Part shown: piece by piece, positions 46,366 to 57,659 of the stretch
Numbering within the stretch: the first letter of the stretch is position 1
Layout: each line of letters starts with the position of its first letter
Source of the DNA: Omphiscola glabra
Taxonomy: Eukaryota > Mollusca > Gastropoda > Lymnaeidae
NCBI GenBank assembly: GCA_964017045.1
Contig: OZ024798.1
Span: forward strand, 13,647,630 to 13,711,629
DNA: 64,000 bases
Direction of reading: 5' to 3'
Made by a program: the position numbers and the translations under genes
Notes under the pieces: model-generated
What the model saw: the letters and a program-made list of their open reading frames with translations, nothing else
Databases searched by the model: none
Told to the model about the DNA's origin: nothing

Positions 46366-46446
46366 TATGTTTATCATCAGCGAAGAGACAATTTGATAAT
46401 TTTCCACAAGCTAGGTTGAAGGGCAGAGGGTCTATGAACAGTCCGA
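46366..46446 (-). pseudogene. Reverse-transcriptase relic
   Basis: On the minus strand a clean 26-codon frame reads GLFIDPLPFNLACGKLSN followed by CLFADDKH. This is the DPLLFNL...LFADD core of a non-LTR reverse transcriptase, carrying both the substrate-binding block and the catalytic Asp pair. Flanking sequence is unrecognisable. It is related in kind to 17420-17522. Confidence 0.65.
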
Positions 46447-47096
46447 AAATTTTGTTCGTTAACCCTGAACAAAGGAAAAGTTAATGTAACTAGTTTTAAA
46501 AAAAGATTCGTTTTAAGTGATTTGTTTATTTTAACAAGAACTTTAACATACGTGAAGCTATGGAATTATGTTAATAGTTTTTGAACAAATATTATTTTCA
46601 AACTGTTTTTTTTTGTCCTAAATTAATATTTTTTTAATTATTACTTCAAAATGTGTTTTATTACAATTAAATATACATTGAAAGCAATTTATAAGCCTTG
46701 TTTTAAAATTGCCTTTTCTATTTAATAATAATTGATGCAAAGTACTCATTCTTAATTTGTGTGTATATGTATATTTGTCACGTGCACGCTATAGTGATAG
46801 CCTGGTAATTCTACAGCCCAAAGAGTGAACAAAAAATGTAGTCTATTTGGAAGTTTTTTTTAAATAAAACTAATGCTCAGAAAGTATTTTCTTCAACGTA
46901 CGACATTGAGCACTTGACTTATTTTCTTAAGCATTCACGACTCCTCAATGAAAATGAATTCACCTACTCCAGTATTTTAGTACTTCAAAAAATTTTATGA
47001 AATTTTCGAGCAGAGTGGTTGCACAAAATGATTTCACAATGATAAATAGCCCATAAAGGAATTATCTATTTTAAGTTTTCAATGTTCTAGACCACG

Positions 47097-47160
47097 AGTT
47101 ACTAGACTGCGGCCCGCGGGCCGTATTCGACCTGCGACGTCAGTTCATCCGTACAATCGA
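47097..47160. mobile_element. Possible hAT element end
   Basis: GAGTTACTAGACTGCGGCCCGCGGGCCG resembles the GCGGCCCGCGGGCCGC-type subterminal sequence of hAT elements. Only one end is seen and no target duplication. Confidence 0.3.
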
Positions 47161-47632
47161 AGGTACTTGAATTTCCTTGATAGGACGCATAGGACACGAG
47201 ACGTTTTTTGATACAATTTAAAAATAAATATTTTGTTTAGAATACTACATCTCCACAAATGGGTAGACCTCCTGGCTGATATACATTATATCTTTTCATT
47301 TTACATTTTAAATTATTGCATCTAGATTTTCTTGATTATTGCTGACTTGTTTACCATCGAAGTAGTAAAATCGTGGACACTACTTCTCAGCTAAGTGCTA
47401 TATTATAATTTTTTTATATATATTTTTTATTTTATTCGTTTTTCTGTTTGTTAGCTGATGAACGCTTCCTGCCGACACGTTCGTTGTTTTGTTGCGTTCC
47501 TTCTTTCAGGTTTAACCTTACTGTGTCTTACTAATTTCCTACTATACAAAGTGAAAATACATTATACTCTTAAACCCTCTTCTCCACCACCAGGACGCTA
47601 TTAATTATGAGTAGGAATATCTTAGATGTGAG

Positions 47633-48020
47633 ATGTATAAGGGACTCATGGAAATTACACTGCTGTCTTTACCAAGAAATGTCTTTATCAGAATTTTAAA
47701 AAATAGAATGAAGGAACAGGTCAACACGAAGCGACGAGATCAACAAGTTGTGTCTTTAAAACCAAAGTCAACATTTTCAAAAAAATGTCAAAACTGTCCC
47801 ATTCTATGGAGCCAAAACTTTCCGCAAAAGGGAAGATAACATTCCAGACAATCCCTAACATGGAATCCACATGGCAAAAAAGAAAAAAAAAATGAAGGCC
47901 TAAGACGCAAGCTAGAGGCGACACACAAAGTATGGGATACACATGGAAGCAACTGGAAAGGAAAGCACAGGACCGAGATGAATGGAACATTCTTCTAGAC
48001 GGCCTATGACCCAGATGGGG
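47633..48020 (+). pseudogene. Non-LTR retrotransposon relic with internal deletion
   Basis: LLSLPRNVFIRILKNRMKEQ and VNTKRRDQQ match the RT block before the palm domain. KTVPFYGAKTFRK, in another frame, matches the LLYGAETWR block of the thumb region. WNPHGKK and then MGYTWKQLERKAQDRDEW with NILLDGL match the C-terminal end. The catalytic FADD region between them is deleted and the frame shifts several times. It appears to be the same or a sister family as the relic at 59757-60642. Confidence 0.75.
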
Positions 48021-48029
48021 TAAAAGGCA

Positions 48030-50290
48030 TTTGTAAGTCAGATGGAGTGCCATGTTAAAGCTGGTATCTCTTAAAATGTTTATAAAACTACATAATTATA
48101 AGAGCTTGAAACTAAGACTGGATGTGGTGTCCTTTATGTTGGTTTTGAAATAAGTGAAGTATAATAAGAGTGTACTAAATAAGTGAAGGTATGTTATGCC
48201 TTTAAACAAATAAAATAAAACAGTTTTAAAAAATGCATTGGATGCCAACGTGACATTTATATTTTGTGTACGAAGTGTGTTTCTTTAATATATTCCTTTT
48301 CAAGGATAAACAAGTATTTGGCTGTAAAGAGATCTAATTTTTAAAAATAGAAATATACAACTACTTTTCCCATATTTTCTTTATTTTATTTACAATGATA
48401 AAAGTAAAATTGAGCATCACCCAATACATAATTTTACAAAACTACATGTTCAAAAATAGTATGATCTATGTATATACAAATAAATAAGAAATACTCAATA
48501 CTCAGCCCTTAACAAAGTTATGGTTCTCTATGAACAATGCATAAATTTGGTTCTTGATTCTTCCCGTTCCTTCTCTGATTTGTGCAAAACTTTGCCGCTT
48601 GACTGACTTTCGATTCGAGCAGCGTATTAGACTTGCCATCATCTTTTTTTTTTTTTTTGTTAAGCCTGGCGTAAATTCAGCAATGCATGAGGACAAACAA
48701 AAAAATAATATCAAGAGCTGTTGGGACTGAAATATTGGAAATTTTTTCTCCATTCTCCAATAACCATATACATACAATTAAACATAATTTTTTTTACATT
48801 TGAAAGTTTAAAAAATATTTTGTTGATGAAAGGAAAAAGTAAAATAAAACAATTTTGCATTACAAAAAAATCTAGACAATAATAATTAAATATATAATGT
48901 AACAATATGTTTTTTTTTCTTTACAAAAGTATAAAAAATATGTTTATCACGTCAAATTTTGGGAATGCTTTCTGTGGAATGGTATTATACTCTAGTATAA
49001 TTGACATTCAATTTAAAATTTAATTCTTTTAGAAATATATCTACAATTAATTTTCTACTTAAAGATTATCAATTTATTAAAATTATTTATACGAGAAATT
49101 TTAAGTGCTCACTTTAAAATAATATACATGCAATCGCTCACGTATCTCGGACAGTCCACTCAAACCTTTATACAATTATTGATAATTAATATATTGTTTT
49201 AAGTAAAAAATAAACCAAATGAAAATTTCAACAAAATGTTTCTGTTAAAACTTAATCCGAAAAAAAAACCGAAAGGCCAAAGAAAGCAATACCTCTTTCT
49301 CTCCAAATTTATAAGTAAATCAGTTGCGAAATTTCTTGCATAGAATTAAATGAAGTGACTTCTGATGTAGTTGTATCTTTTGGTATTAAACACACGCGGC
49401 TTATAAGCTGAAGAAAGGGAGTTGGTGGAAGCATAGTGTGAAACGTTCCTATCTCCGGACTTTTGACAGCCTTTTTCTTTTTACTTCATTTTAGTTGTTA
49501 AAATGATAGGAAATAAATATATTTTGTGAAAGGACATGCATATATTTATTTTCTTAAATATCTAATGTGGGAATCAGCTGAAACTTGTAAATATGTAATT
49601 TCTCTTTCAATTTTTTAAAAAAAAAGCTTTTAATATTTTATTTAGGCTTCAAAAATTGTTTCGTTTCTTATTACTTTAAATAAAAAAAATACTTAGAATA
49701 GCCAGCACAGCTAAAAAAAAAGTTGACCTGGGTAAAGGGAAACAATCTTATGTTTTATAATACATGTTTTAGACGTGGGTTAAAAAAGGGGAAGAAATTT
49801 TATTGATTTTTAATATTCTCAACTACCGTACATCCGTAGAAACGCTTAATTTAAGTGAAAATATTATCATATAAAAAATGGAAATTATGTAAAAAGTGTA
49901 CAACTGGAATGTAATGAATTCTTGTGTTCCTTTCGATAATCCCTTGCACACGTGAATAAATTTGTCAGTAGATAATCTACCTAATTTTTATATTAAATTC
50001 CTTTTTAATTTAACTTTAATTTAACGTTTACGTAGTTCACAATAATATTGCAAACAAAATTAAATATTTAAGCTTTATTTTTAAAAAAAAACGTATTATA
50101 TAAGTAAAAATAACCAATAATTTTGCTAAAAAAACAATATATTTTTTAGCATTCTGATTTATGTAAAGTACAAATGTAAATAAAAAATATATATTTGTTA
50201 ACATACAACAAAAACGTTTTGTAAAGGGCACTTTAGAAGAAAAGAGCGCATATCTTTAATATGTTTGAAGAATATACATTTAAGAATAAC
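48030..50290. other. AT-rich intergenic stretch, no gene seen
   Basis: The 91-codon minus-strand frame at 48502-48777 contains a poly-lysine stretch from an A/T run and no domain. A motif similar to CTGAAGAAAG...GTGAAACGTTCC near 49415-49450 is too weak to call. Confidence 0.5.
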
Positions 50291-50295
50291 ATATA

Positions 50296-50535
50296 CAGGG
50301 TGGGCCAATAAAAGTGAGAACATATCGTAGCATATGAGTTATTTCAAAATATAATTTAATTAATTATATATCTTCATACATTTTTTTGCGAAATATTTAG
50401 CTAATCAGAAATCATGTTCAATGTGTAAGTAAGTAAATCAGTAAACTATTTAATCTAGTATGGGTATAGTTTAACTACTTTTATGTGATTAAATCACATT
50501 TTACGAGATGTTCTCACTTTTATTGGCCCACCATG
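50296..50535. mobile_element. Tc1/mariner-type MITE, 240 bp
   Basis: Terminal inverted repeats of 28 bases (CAGGGTGGGCCAATAAAAGT, then GAGAACAT) with one mismatch (right end ...GGCCCACCATG). TA dinucleotides lie directly outside both ends (50294-50295 and 50536-50537), as expected for TA target duplication. The inside is AT-rich and non-coding. Confidence 0.88.
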
Positions 50536-50537
50536 TA

Positions 50538-51389
50538 TTAAAATTTAAAACATTTTGATGTATTTTTATTTTTAAACATATGATGAATACAGTTAAAAGA
50601 CAAAGAGCTGGCATTATTTAAGCTATAAAAAATGTTACTTTAAAAATACTCTTAAAAGTTTATGTTTATCAATTCAAAGGTAAATATGGAAAAATATTTT
50701 GTCATTTAACCTTTAGGAATGTAAATTGTTAAAAATATGTTTAATATGTTTGAAGAATATAACTTTAATAATAAACATAAATTACAATTTAAAACATTTT
50801 ACACAGTAGTTAAAAAATGCACTTTTTTTTTTTTTGCATTTTATCTTGTAACCCTCTCTAAGCATTGATGGGAGACACAGAAAGTGTGTCAATATAATCC
50901 TACCATTGTTTATAAACCTATTTATTTCATTATGTATTGTTTGTGTTTAAATAAATTTGTCAAAATTCATTATATTATTAAACACACTTTGATTTCCCTA
51001 ATTCTACTATTTCGAATATTTTGTAAATGTATATGTAACATTTTTTTTTTAGATTTCGATTCTTAGAAATAATATTTCGGTCTCTTTTAAACAATGAAGT
51101 GGCTAAATAAAAGAAAGTAATAGTTCATGTTATTTAAGAATAAAATTTATAAAAAAAATGATTTTATTTTAACGATGTTACTTTTAAGAGAGTTCTTTTC
51201 TATTTGGCATCTAGTTCAAATAATTACGGACATTTATTTAACAAAACAAAAATTATATAACATAATTCGAAATGTCCATCCACTATTTTTGCAATACTAT
51301 GTGTGGATTGTTGATATAAATTCAGATAATTAAATTAAAATAGTGTAGCATTTTTGTATATTTTTTTAGTTTTACATTTCTCTTGTTGT
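50538..51389. other. AT-rich stretch downstream of locus 3
   Basis: Short AT-rich frames only. It probably includes the 3' UTR of the locus that ends at 51390. Confidence 0.45.
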
Positions 51390-51448
51390 TCACACGATTT
51401 TGAAAAACAAATTCATCACAGAGACTTTTTCTTTGTAAGCCACTGGAT
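51390..51448 (-). CDS. Receptor-like family, locus 3, last exon (exon C)
   Basis: On the minus strand, TTTTCAG precedes a 59-base exon: two bases, then 18 codons PVAYKEKVSVMNLFFKIV and TGA. It shares its acceptor context (TTTTCAG/ATCCAG) and Pro1, Glu6, Val-Ser and Met11 with locus 1. The intron to exon B is 680 bases. Confidence 0.68.
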
Positions 51449-52128
51449 CTGAAAACATGACCAAAATGTGTGAACGTTTTGTTTTCTTAACATTTATGTA
51501 TTTCATTTATAATTACTTAAATATTGATGATCGCATTTCTCATATCTGGGAATTTTACAGATAATAATTGTTTTATGGATGATTGTTCGAAGGAAGTTAG
51601 TTCGAAGGAAATGTTATTCAAATTAATTCTTTTTTAAGAACAAATTCTTTTTCAAAATGAGATATGAATCGGATATTTCTAGCTTTAGCTATGGTTTTAA
51701 GGGAGGTAGCGATTGAGAAATGGATCATATTTAAACGTTTCAATAACTTTTTTTATTATTGGTTCTATACCATTATTCGTTGTTGAACAAATTTTCGTAA
51801 AACAATTTACTTCGAACAAGTCTCTTTGGCACACATTTGAGGTAACTTTCACTTTTATAGTAATAAGGCTAACAATTTAGAGATTACATTTTTTTTATTT
51901 TCCACACTACATTAACATTCCCTCCTTTTCCCGAAATGATGAGAATAAAGAGGAATACACGGAGATATCGTTTTAATAAAACAATTTTAGTTAAGTCTTT
52001 CTCTAGGGTTATTTAAAGTAACAAATAATCTTGATGTCAATGATAAAAAACCAGATACATTTCCTAAATGTAATCAATACTTCTTGAATACATGCGTCGC
52101 TTGCATTGTTTAAATAAAGACCACTTAC

Positions 52129-52245
52129 GGAGTGTGACTGTTTCCAGAGTTTGGCGATCTTTATAATAGAATCGCATGTTTGGGGAAGTCGCTGACGTAA
52201 CGACTTCATGACTTTCTATACCACCTTGATGTGTTGCTTGTTGGT
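52129..52245 (-). CDS. Receptor-like family, locus 3, exon B
   Basis: 117 bases, phase 1 at both ends (2 + 38 codons + 1), ending at GTAAGTGG. The conserved block is HEVVTSATSPNMRFYYKD, RQTLETVTL. The inferred acceptor CCAAAAG follows a T-rich tract. The same frame also continues upstream as GILTVLFFFLISFSLKPKD, which would make a good membrane span. That stretch may be the polypyrimidine tract read in frame, or a genuine transmembrane segment if the exon is longer. The exon fits the shared pattern of the other two loci. Confidence 0.7.
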
Positions 52246-52444
52246 CTTTTGGTTTCAATGAGAACGAGATTAAGAAAAAAAAAAGAACTGTCAAAATTCC
52301 CGAAATAATTCGTAACCCGCTAAATGATAATCCACAAAACGTCATGTTGTTAACGATATTTAATGTCATATTTACTTCCATGAAAACATTTAAATCTTGA
52401 ACGAATTTCAAATGGCGGGGTAGGTTGTTGTTTTTTTTTTTTTT

Positions 52445-52463
52445 GGGGGGGGGGGGGGGGGCG
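52445..52463. repeat. Poly-G run
   Basis: About 18 G in a row after a T run, within the intron between exons A and B of locus 3. It could form a G-quadruplex. Confidence 0.8.
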
Positions 52464-52637
52464 GGGAATTGTGTTAAACTTATATTTAAAAAAAAATTAT
52501 ATGCAAAATCAACTTTCTTTTTTTACATTTTGTTAAATGTTATTTAAAATTTAGACTCGTCCTTTTGAAATTTCTTCACAATTTATAAGATTAATTAAAT
52601 GCAACATATGATTATTTTAATCACTTGTTTTACTCAC

Positions 52638-52739
52638 AATTTAAGCAACTCTGATCTGAGGTTAAATCTTGTGTTATTTCTTGCCGAGTCAGCGTCATTT
52701 CGTTGTTTTGTACCCCTAACAAGTTTCTTGTTTCGCCAG
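52638..52739 (-). CDS. Receptor-like family, locus 3, exon A
   Basis: 102 bases between acceptor CCTATTTAG and donor GTGAGTAAAAC, phase 1 at both ends (2 + 33 codons + 1). It reads GETRNLLGVQNNEMTLTR and then QEITQDLTSDQSCLN. It is the best-preserved exon A and aligns with 18470-18574. Hydrophilic. The order A-B-C with symmetrical phase-1 introns gives an open tail of about 90 residues at this locus. I did not find a clear transmembrane exon upstream. Confidence 0.6.
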
Positions 52740-52741
52740 CT

Positions 52742-54620
52742 AAATAGGTTTTAAAAATATAGAAGCAATTATTTTTTTTTTACTGTAATCAGAATTAAAT
52801 ATCAATGGATGCTTTAAATCTCCAAATAACCAGGACATCTTTCCACGTTTGCCAATTGTATTTATAAAATATAGTGCTATCATTGGATGAATTATTTTAA
52901 TTCTATCCGATTGCTTGAAATCATCCTGAAGTTAAATAAACATTTTTTATTACACAAAATACACAAGTACATTAATAATAATGTATACAAGTTATCTCCA
53001 ACATATATAGTTTTTTGCCAAGAAATGTTCTCAACGACTAATGAGAATTAATGAAAAAAATATACAAATCACTTTAAAAATTCACACTATGGATAAATAG
53101 ATTATTACTTCTAACATTAGATGTCCTTGGAGTTATTGCCATCGCAAAGACCCGGAGCAACGATTTCTGCAATGTACAATAGTGACATTGAACAATACAT
53201 GCACCAGCATCAAGAAAAAATACATTCTTCTAAAAATCTTCAACACATTACAAGACAATATTTGGGGAACAGAGGGACTGCGATCAATATGGAAACATAA
53301 ATTGAAACGCAAGCACAATATATTTAGAAACAATTCCAAAGTGTCTTTAGTACAAACATTGAGCATGTAAACAGATGCAACTCGTTTAAAACATGCAAGA
53401 GCTGTGACACACTGTTCACTGTGGGTGTGCTTAGTGCTGTAACATACTGTTCACTGTGTGTGTGTGCTAAGGCAGATATCCGTAAATTGTATCCGATACA
53501 GTGTTTAATATTAATAATGTTATATCCAGAATGTTGGGATGATCTATCAGAATGTGACCCACCCACAGTGTGGTTGAGGCTATTTATTAGTCGTGACCGT
53601 TTATCTCGACGCTATGGGTAGATACTCGCACTAGTATTAATGCTGTAATGGACGCTGCAGATTCCAAGGTGGCAGCTCTCTGCTGTACTGATAATCTGAT
53701 GTTTTGAACGCTTCCCTGCGTTTTTCAACGGCACTTACCTCCACCTGTCAAGTAACTACAATGTTAAAAGGATCATATGTTTGGTTGTAACTATTGTAAA
53801 CGAGTCTCTCCACGGAGAAAAATGTATTCATAGTTTAGCAATACTTTCGCTCTTACGTTAGTGGACGTAATGGATTGCCGTGTTTGAAAAAATATGGAAG
53901 AACAAATTAAGGAGATATTTACCATTGAATCGAAACAATTAAAATTGAGTTCATTTGCGCACCACGCATCTTTTGTGCAATCAAAATACAAGTTGAGTTG
54001 AGAAATCCGCTCAACTGCTTCTGTATATATTAACACACGTAGATATACAGGATATAGTCATCTTTTTGTTTCTTCACGATGAGAAAAGGACCTGGACAAG
54101 CCCAAAAAGGCCATGATTACACAGACTTGCTTGGCTAAAGTTCATGACTGTTGCAACTCAACAATGTTTATGGTTGATGACATAAAATCCAGCATGAAAT
54201 TTTAAAATAAAAACCAATATTGAAATACAAAACACAAGAATAAAATTAAACAATAAGGTTGATACACGTATATATTTAATACATTTCCTAGCAAAGAGCG
54301 CACATTTTTAGCCGACGATTTTTCGATTCTTTTTGCCTTGTTTTACAGAGTCCAGAAAAAAAAGTTTCCTAATGTGTCTTGGTCTCTTTTCATTATAGAA
54401 CTTGTATTTCGCTGACACGGGTAGAAAAACAGGGTTTCATGATTGGACGAATAAATTGACAGCTTGACTTAGAAGATCCAGAAGTGGAAACCTGAAGTAG
54501 GTGATACAAATGGTTGATTTTTTCTTAAACTTTTTTGACTCCAGATGGCACACGAGCTGTGTCACCTAAATGTACTTGACAACAATAAATCTAGTAAAGT
54601 GTGGCACTGATGACTTGTTC
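52742..54620. other. Upstream region of locus 3 with possible exons
   Basis: Minus strand, 52742-52935: an open frame after TTAACTTCAG with IKIIHPMIALYFINTIGKR. Minus strand, 53923-54020: a frame of 32 codons between TATATACAG and GTAAATATC, with QLNLYFDCTKDAWCANELN and NFNCFDSM, three cysteines in an extracellular-like context. Both have splice-like ends but no homolog that I recognise. A short repeat (TACTGTTCACTGTG) lies near 53415-53457. Confidence 0.3.
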
Positions 54621-55245
54621 AACCTTGGTTGCTCTTCTAACCATCATCAGTATTTAAAAGTTGGCTACTCTCCTAACCATCATCAGTATTTAAAAGTTGG
54701 CTACTCTCCTAACCATCATCAGTATTTTTAGGTTGGTTACTCTCCTAACCATCATCAGTATTTTAAGGTTGGTTAGTCTCCTAACCATCATCAGTATTTT
54801 AAGATTGGTTGCTCTCCTAACCATCATCAGTATTTTTAGGTTGGTTAGTCTCCTAAACATCATCAGTATTTTAAGGTTGGTTAGTCTCCTAACCATCATC
54901 AGTATTTTAAGGTTGGTTAGTCTCCTAACCATCGTCAGTATTTTAAGGTTGGTTGCTCTCCTAACCATCATCAGTATTTTTAGGTTGGTTACTCTCCTAA
55001 CCATCATCAGTATTTTAAGGTTGGTTAGTCTCCTAACCATCATCAGTATTTTTAGGTTGGTTACTCTCCTAACCATCATCAGTATTTTAAAGTTGGTTGC
55101 TCTCCTAACCATCATCAGTATTTTAAGGTTGGTTAGTCTCCTTACCATCATCAGTATTTTAAGGTTTGTTAGTCTCCTAGCCATCATCAGTATTTAAAAG
55201 TTGTTTCTCTATCATAACCATCATCAGTATTTAAAGTTTGGTTGC
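54621..55245. repeat. 36-bp minisatellite, about 17 units
   Basis: The unit is near GGTTGGTTAGTCTCCTAACC followed by ATCATCAGTATTTTAA. Each unit contains GGTTAG-TCTC-CTAACC, a perfect six-base hairpin. The 36-base period is 12 codons, so 165-codon frames appear on both strands. These are artefacts. Confidence 0.95.
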
Positions 55246-56325
55246 TGTTATATTAGGCCTTATTATATTAATCCTAGAACCTAAAAATATATTAACGAAA
55301 AAAGTATATATTATTATTATCATTTTAGACTCATAGTGGCTCATATGTCATACTTTTATATCAGTATTAATATAGCATAAATACTAAAACATACCTATGA
55401 CATGACGTAGGACTGAGACTACGCCAATGAAGTTCGGAAGAATGAGTACCAAGAATATTTTCACCTATCAAAATTTAAATGGTTGCATTTAATGTTAATT
55501 TTGTACAATGATATTGGACCACGGAAAAAAATAAATTTTAGCAAATATATTAGGCATAGGCCCTTAATATTTAAACAACTTATATATTAAATTGTAAATG
55601 TATTATTTTAAAAAGGTATAATATTAAAGTTAACAAAGTGCTGCTATCGCGTATCGTATGTTAAATTTGAAATCATGTTCCTCTCTTTGGTTATAGCATA
55701 TTATATTAAAACTGGAACACATACCGTAAGATATTATTCGAATAATTATTTTATTATTATTAGGCTTACCGTAAAGCGGAAAACAAGTAGGCCAAGCTTA
55801 GTGAAAAGTTAGTCTAACACTTAGACAATAGACGGATTATTTTAATTTTCATTATAATCGGACACATAGTTGACATTAAGACATAGTTTTCTTCTGTTTG
55901 AAAGTCTATGTAACAATTAAAAGCTAATAAAACTAAATTAAAATAATTAATTACTTTAATAAAAAATAATTGCGAACTTGACTCACCCCTCAATTTGTCG
56001 CTAGGTTAACTTGAACAGAACGAAACTTCCAAGGCATTACCGTGTCACGGTACAAAATTACATTTTATTTTAAAATATGAAAATATAAGAAACGTGGACG
56101 TGGAAGGCTTATGTCCAACCTAGGGGAAACAACCAACATAATTACTTTGAAGCCAAGTTCAAACGATAATAACAGAAGGGCTAAAAATAAGACATAGGAC
56201 ATAGGCGGCGATGGTAGACGGCGGGCAAGCACAGGCCAACAGGGCAACAGGGCTTCCTTAGCAACGTTAAAGTCAGACACGGGTAAATTCATTCTACATG
56301 TTGTGTCCGTACTTATTATGTATTT
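55246..56325. other. AT-rich intergenic stretch, no gene seen
   Basis: A 75-codon minus-strand frame at 56065-56292 has hydrophobic stretches, but no domain or splice context that would support a call. Confidence 0.45.
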
Positions 56326-56680
56326 GGGGGGGGGGGGGTGGATTTTGTTATACGTATTGTAAGTTGAACTTATTTGATGTACTTGCGTGGCACTTATTCT
56401 ATATATTGAGGGGGGGGGGGGGCACTTACTATATGTATTGTGGACAACACTTATTCTTTATATATTTTGAAGCACTATGTATTGTGGGAATAAATTATTA
56501 TATGTTATGTGGGAAGAAATTATTCTATGCATTGTGGGAAGAAATTTTTCTATGTATTGGGGCACCACTTATTTAATGTATTGTAGGCAGGACTTATGCT
56601 ACGAATTGAGACGGCACTTATTCTAAGTATTGTTGGCAGGAGGTATTATATGTACTGTAGGTGCCATTTTCGTAGAACTG
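56326..56680. repeat. Degenerate minisatellite with poly-G insertions
   Basis: Loose repeats of GCACTTATTCTATGTATTGT(G)GG with a period near 29-31 bases, about 12 units. Two of them have G runs of about 12-13 (56325-56337, 56410-56422). Confidence 0.75.
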
Positions 56681-56934
56681 CTGATATGAAAATCGGCAAA
56701 TTCATGGCACATCCCGTGAATATATATAAAATATACATTTCTATTCATGTGTGTTTTATCATATGTTCCAATTAACCATAGTTTAGATATATTTATTCAA
56801 ACGTAACGAACCATAGTTAACATATGAAAGCAGAATTGCAAAGTAAATTTAAACTAATATCACATTAAACTGTTTTGATGTGAGAAACATTAGAAACATT
56901 TTAATGAAAATAAAAAAATTAAAGAAAATGGTCA

Positions 56935-57075
56935 ACATATAATTAATTACAGTTTATTTTTCTTCGTATGGCTGTAAATAACTAGAGAGTAATTAAAGAA
57001 CTATTCGTTAAGGTGAACAAGCTTACCTTAATTGGTTGTATAGACGAAATTAAGTGTTAATACAAGCTACCTGTA
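56935..57075. repeat. Dispersed repeat, copy 4 (fragment)
   Basis: Matches 1560-1700 and 22030-22170, including CTGTAAATAACTA(A/G)(T/A)GAGTA and, on the minus strand, the donor-like AATTAAG/GTAAGCTTG. Confidence 0.55.
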
Positions 57076-57520
57076 TATCACAAGCACCTAGAAGGTTAAA
57101 CGTCAGGAAAGAATTATTGATCTGTTTTCCTTCAAACGGTTCTGTACAGTTACAGAATGAAATCTCAAGGGGGATCATTCAGAAAATGTTTGCTCAATTT
57201 CATGAACTGAATTAAAGTCCCCTTCGAATCAAGATGCCCCAAAATGGACGTACATCTATGAAATGTTGTAAGAAAGAGACTGCTACGAAGCCCAGGGGAC
57301 AAAACACTGCTATTTTGGTAACATCTAAAGTTAAATTAACATTAGCAACACTTCTTTATTACTTTCAATCAATAACAAAAATTATGTTCGAATCTGTTAC
57401 ATCACTAGTGTGCAATATTTTTAAGCATACTCTATAATCCTAGAATTCTTCACAAAAAATTTAATAAATAAATAAAAAAATACAAAGGAAAATTTAAAAA
57501 TTAAGAACATTTAAAAGAAA

Positions 57521-57650
57521 CACACAAAAACAGACCAAAAAACACAAAAACAGACCAAAAAACACAAAAACAGACCAAAAAACACAAAAACAGACCAAAA
57601 AACACAAAAACAGACCAAAAAACACAAAAACAGACCAAAAAACACAAAAA
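57521..57650. repeat. 20-bp tandem repeat, about 6 units
   Basis: Perfect repeats of ACAAAAACAGACCAAAAAAC, followed by A runs. The Phe/Val/Cys-rich minus-strand frames here are artefacts. Confidence 0.95.
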
Positions 57651-57659
57651 CCACAAAAA

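Noticed and set aside
54690..55197. 165-codon frames on both strands
   Set aside because: Both come from the 36-bp minisatellite.
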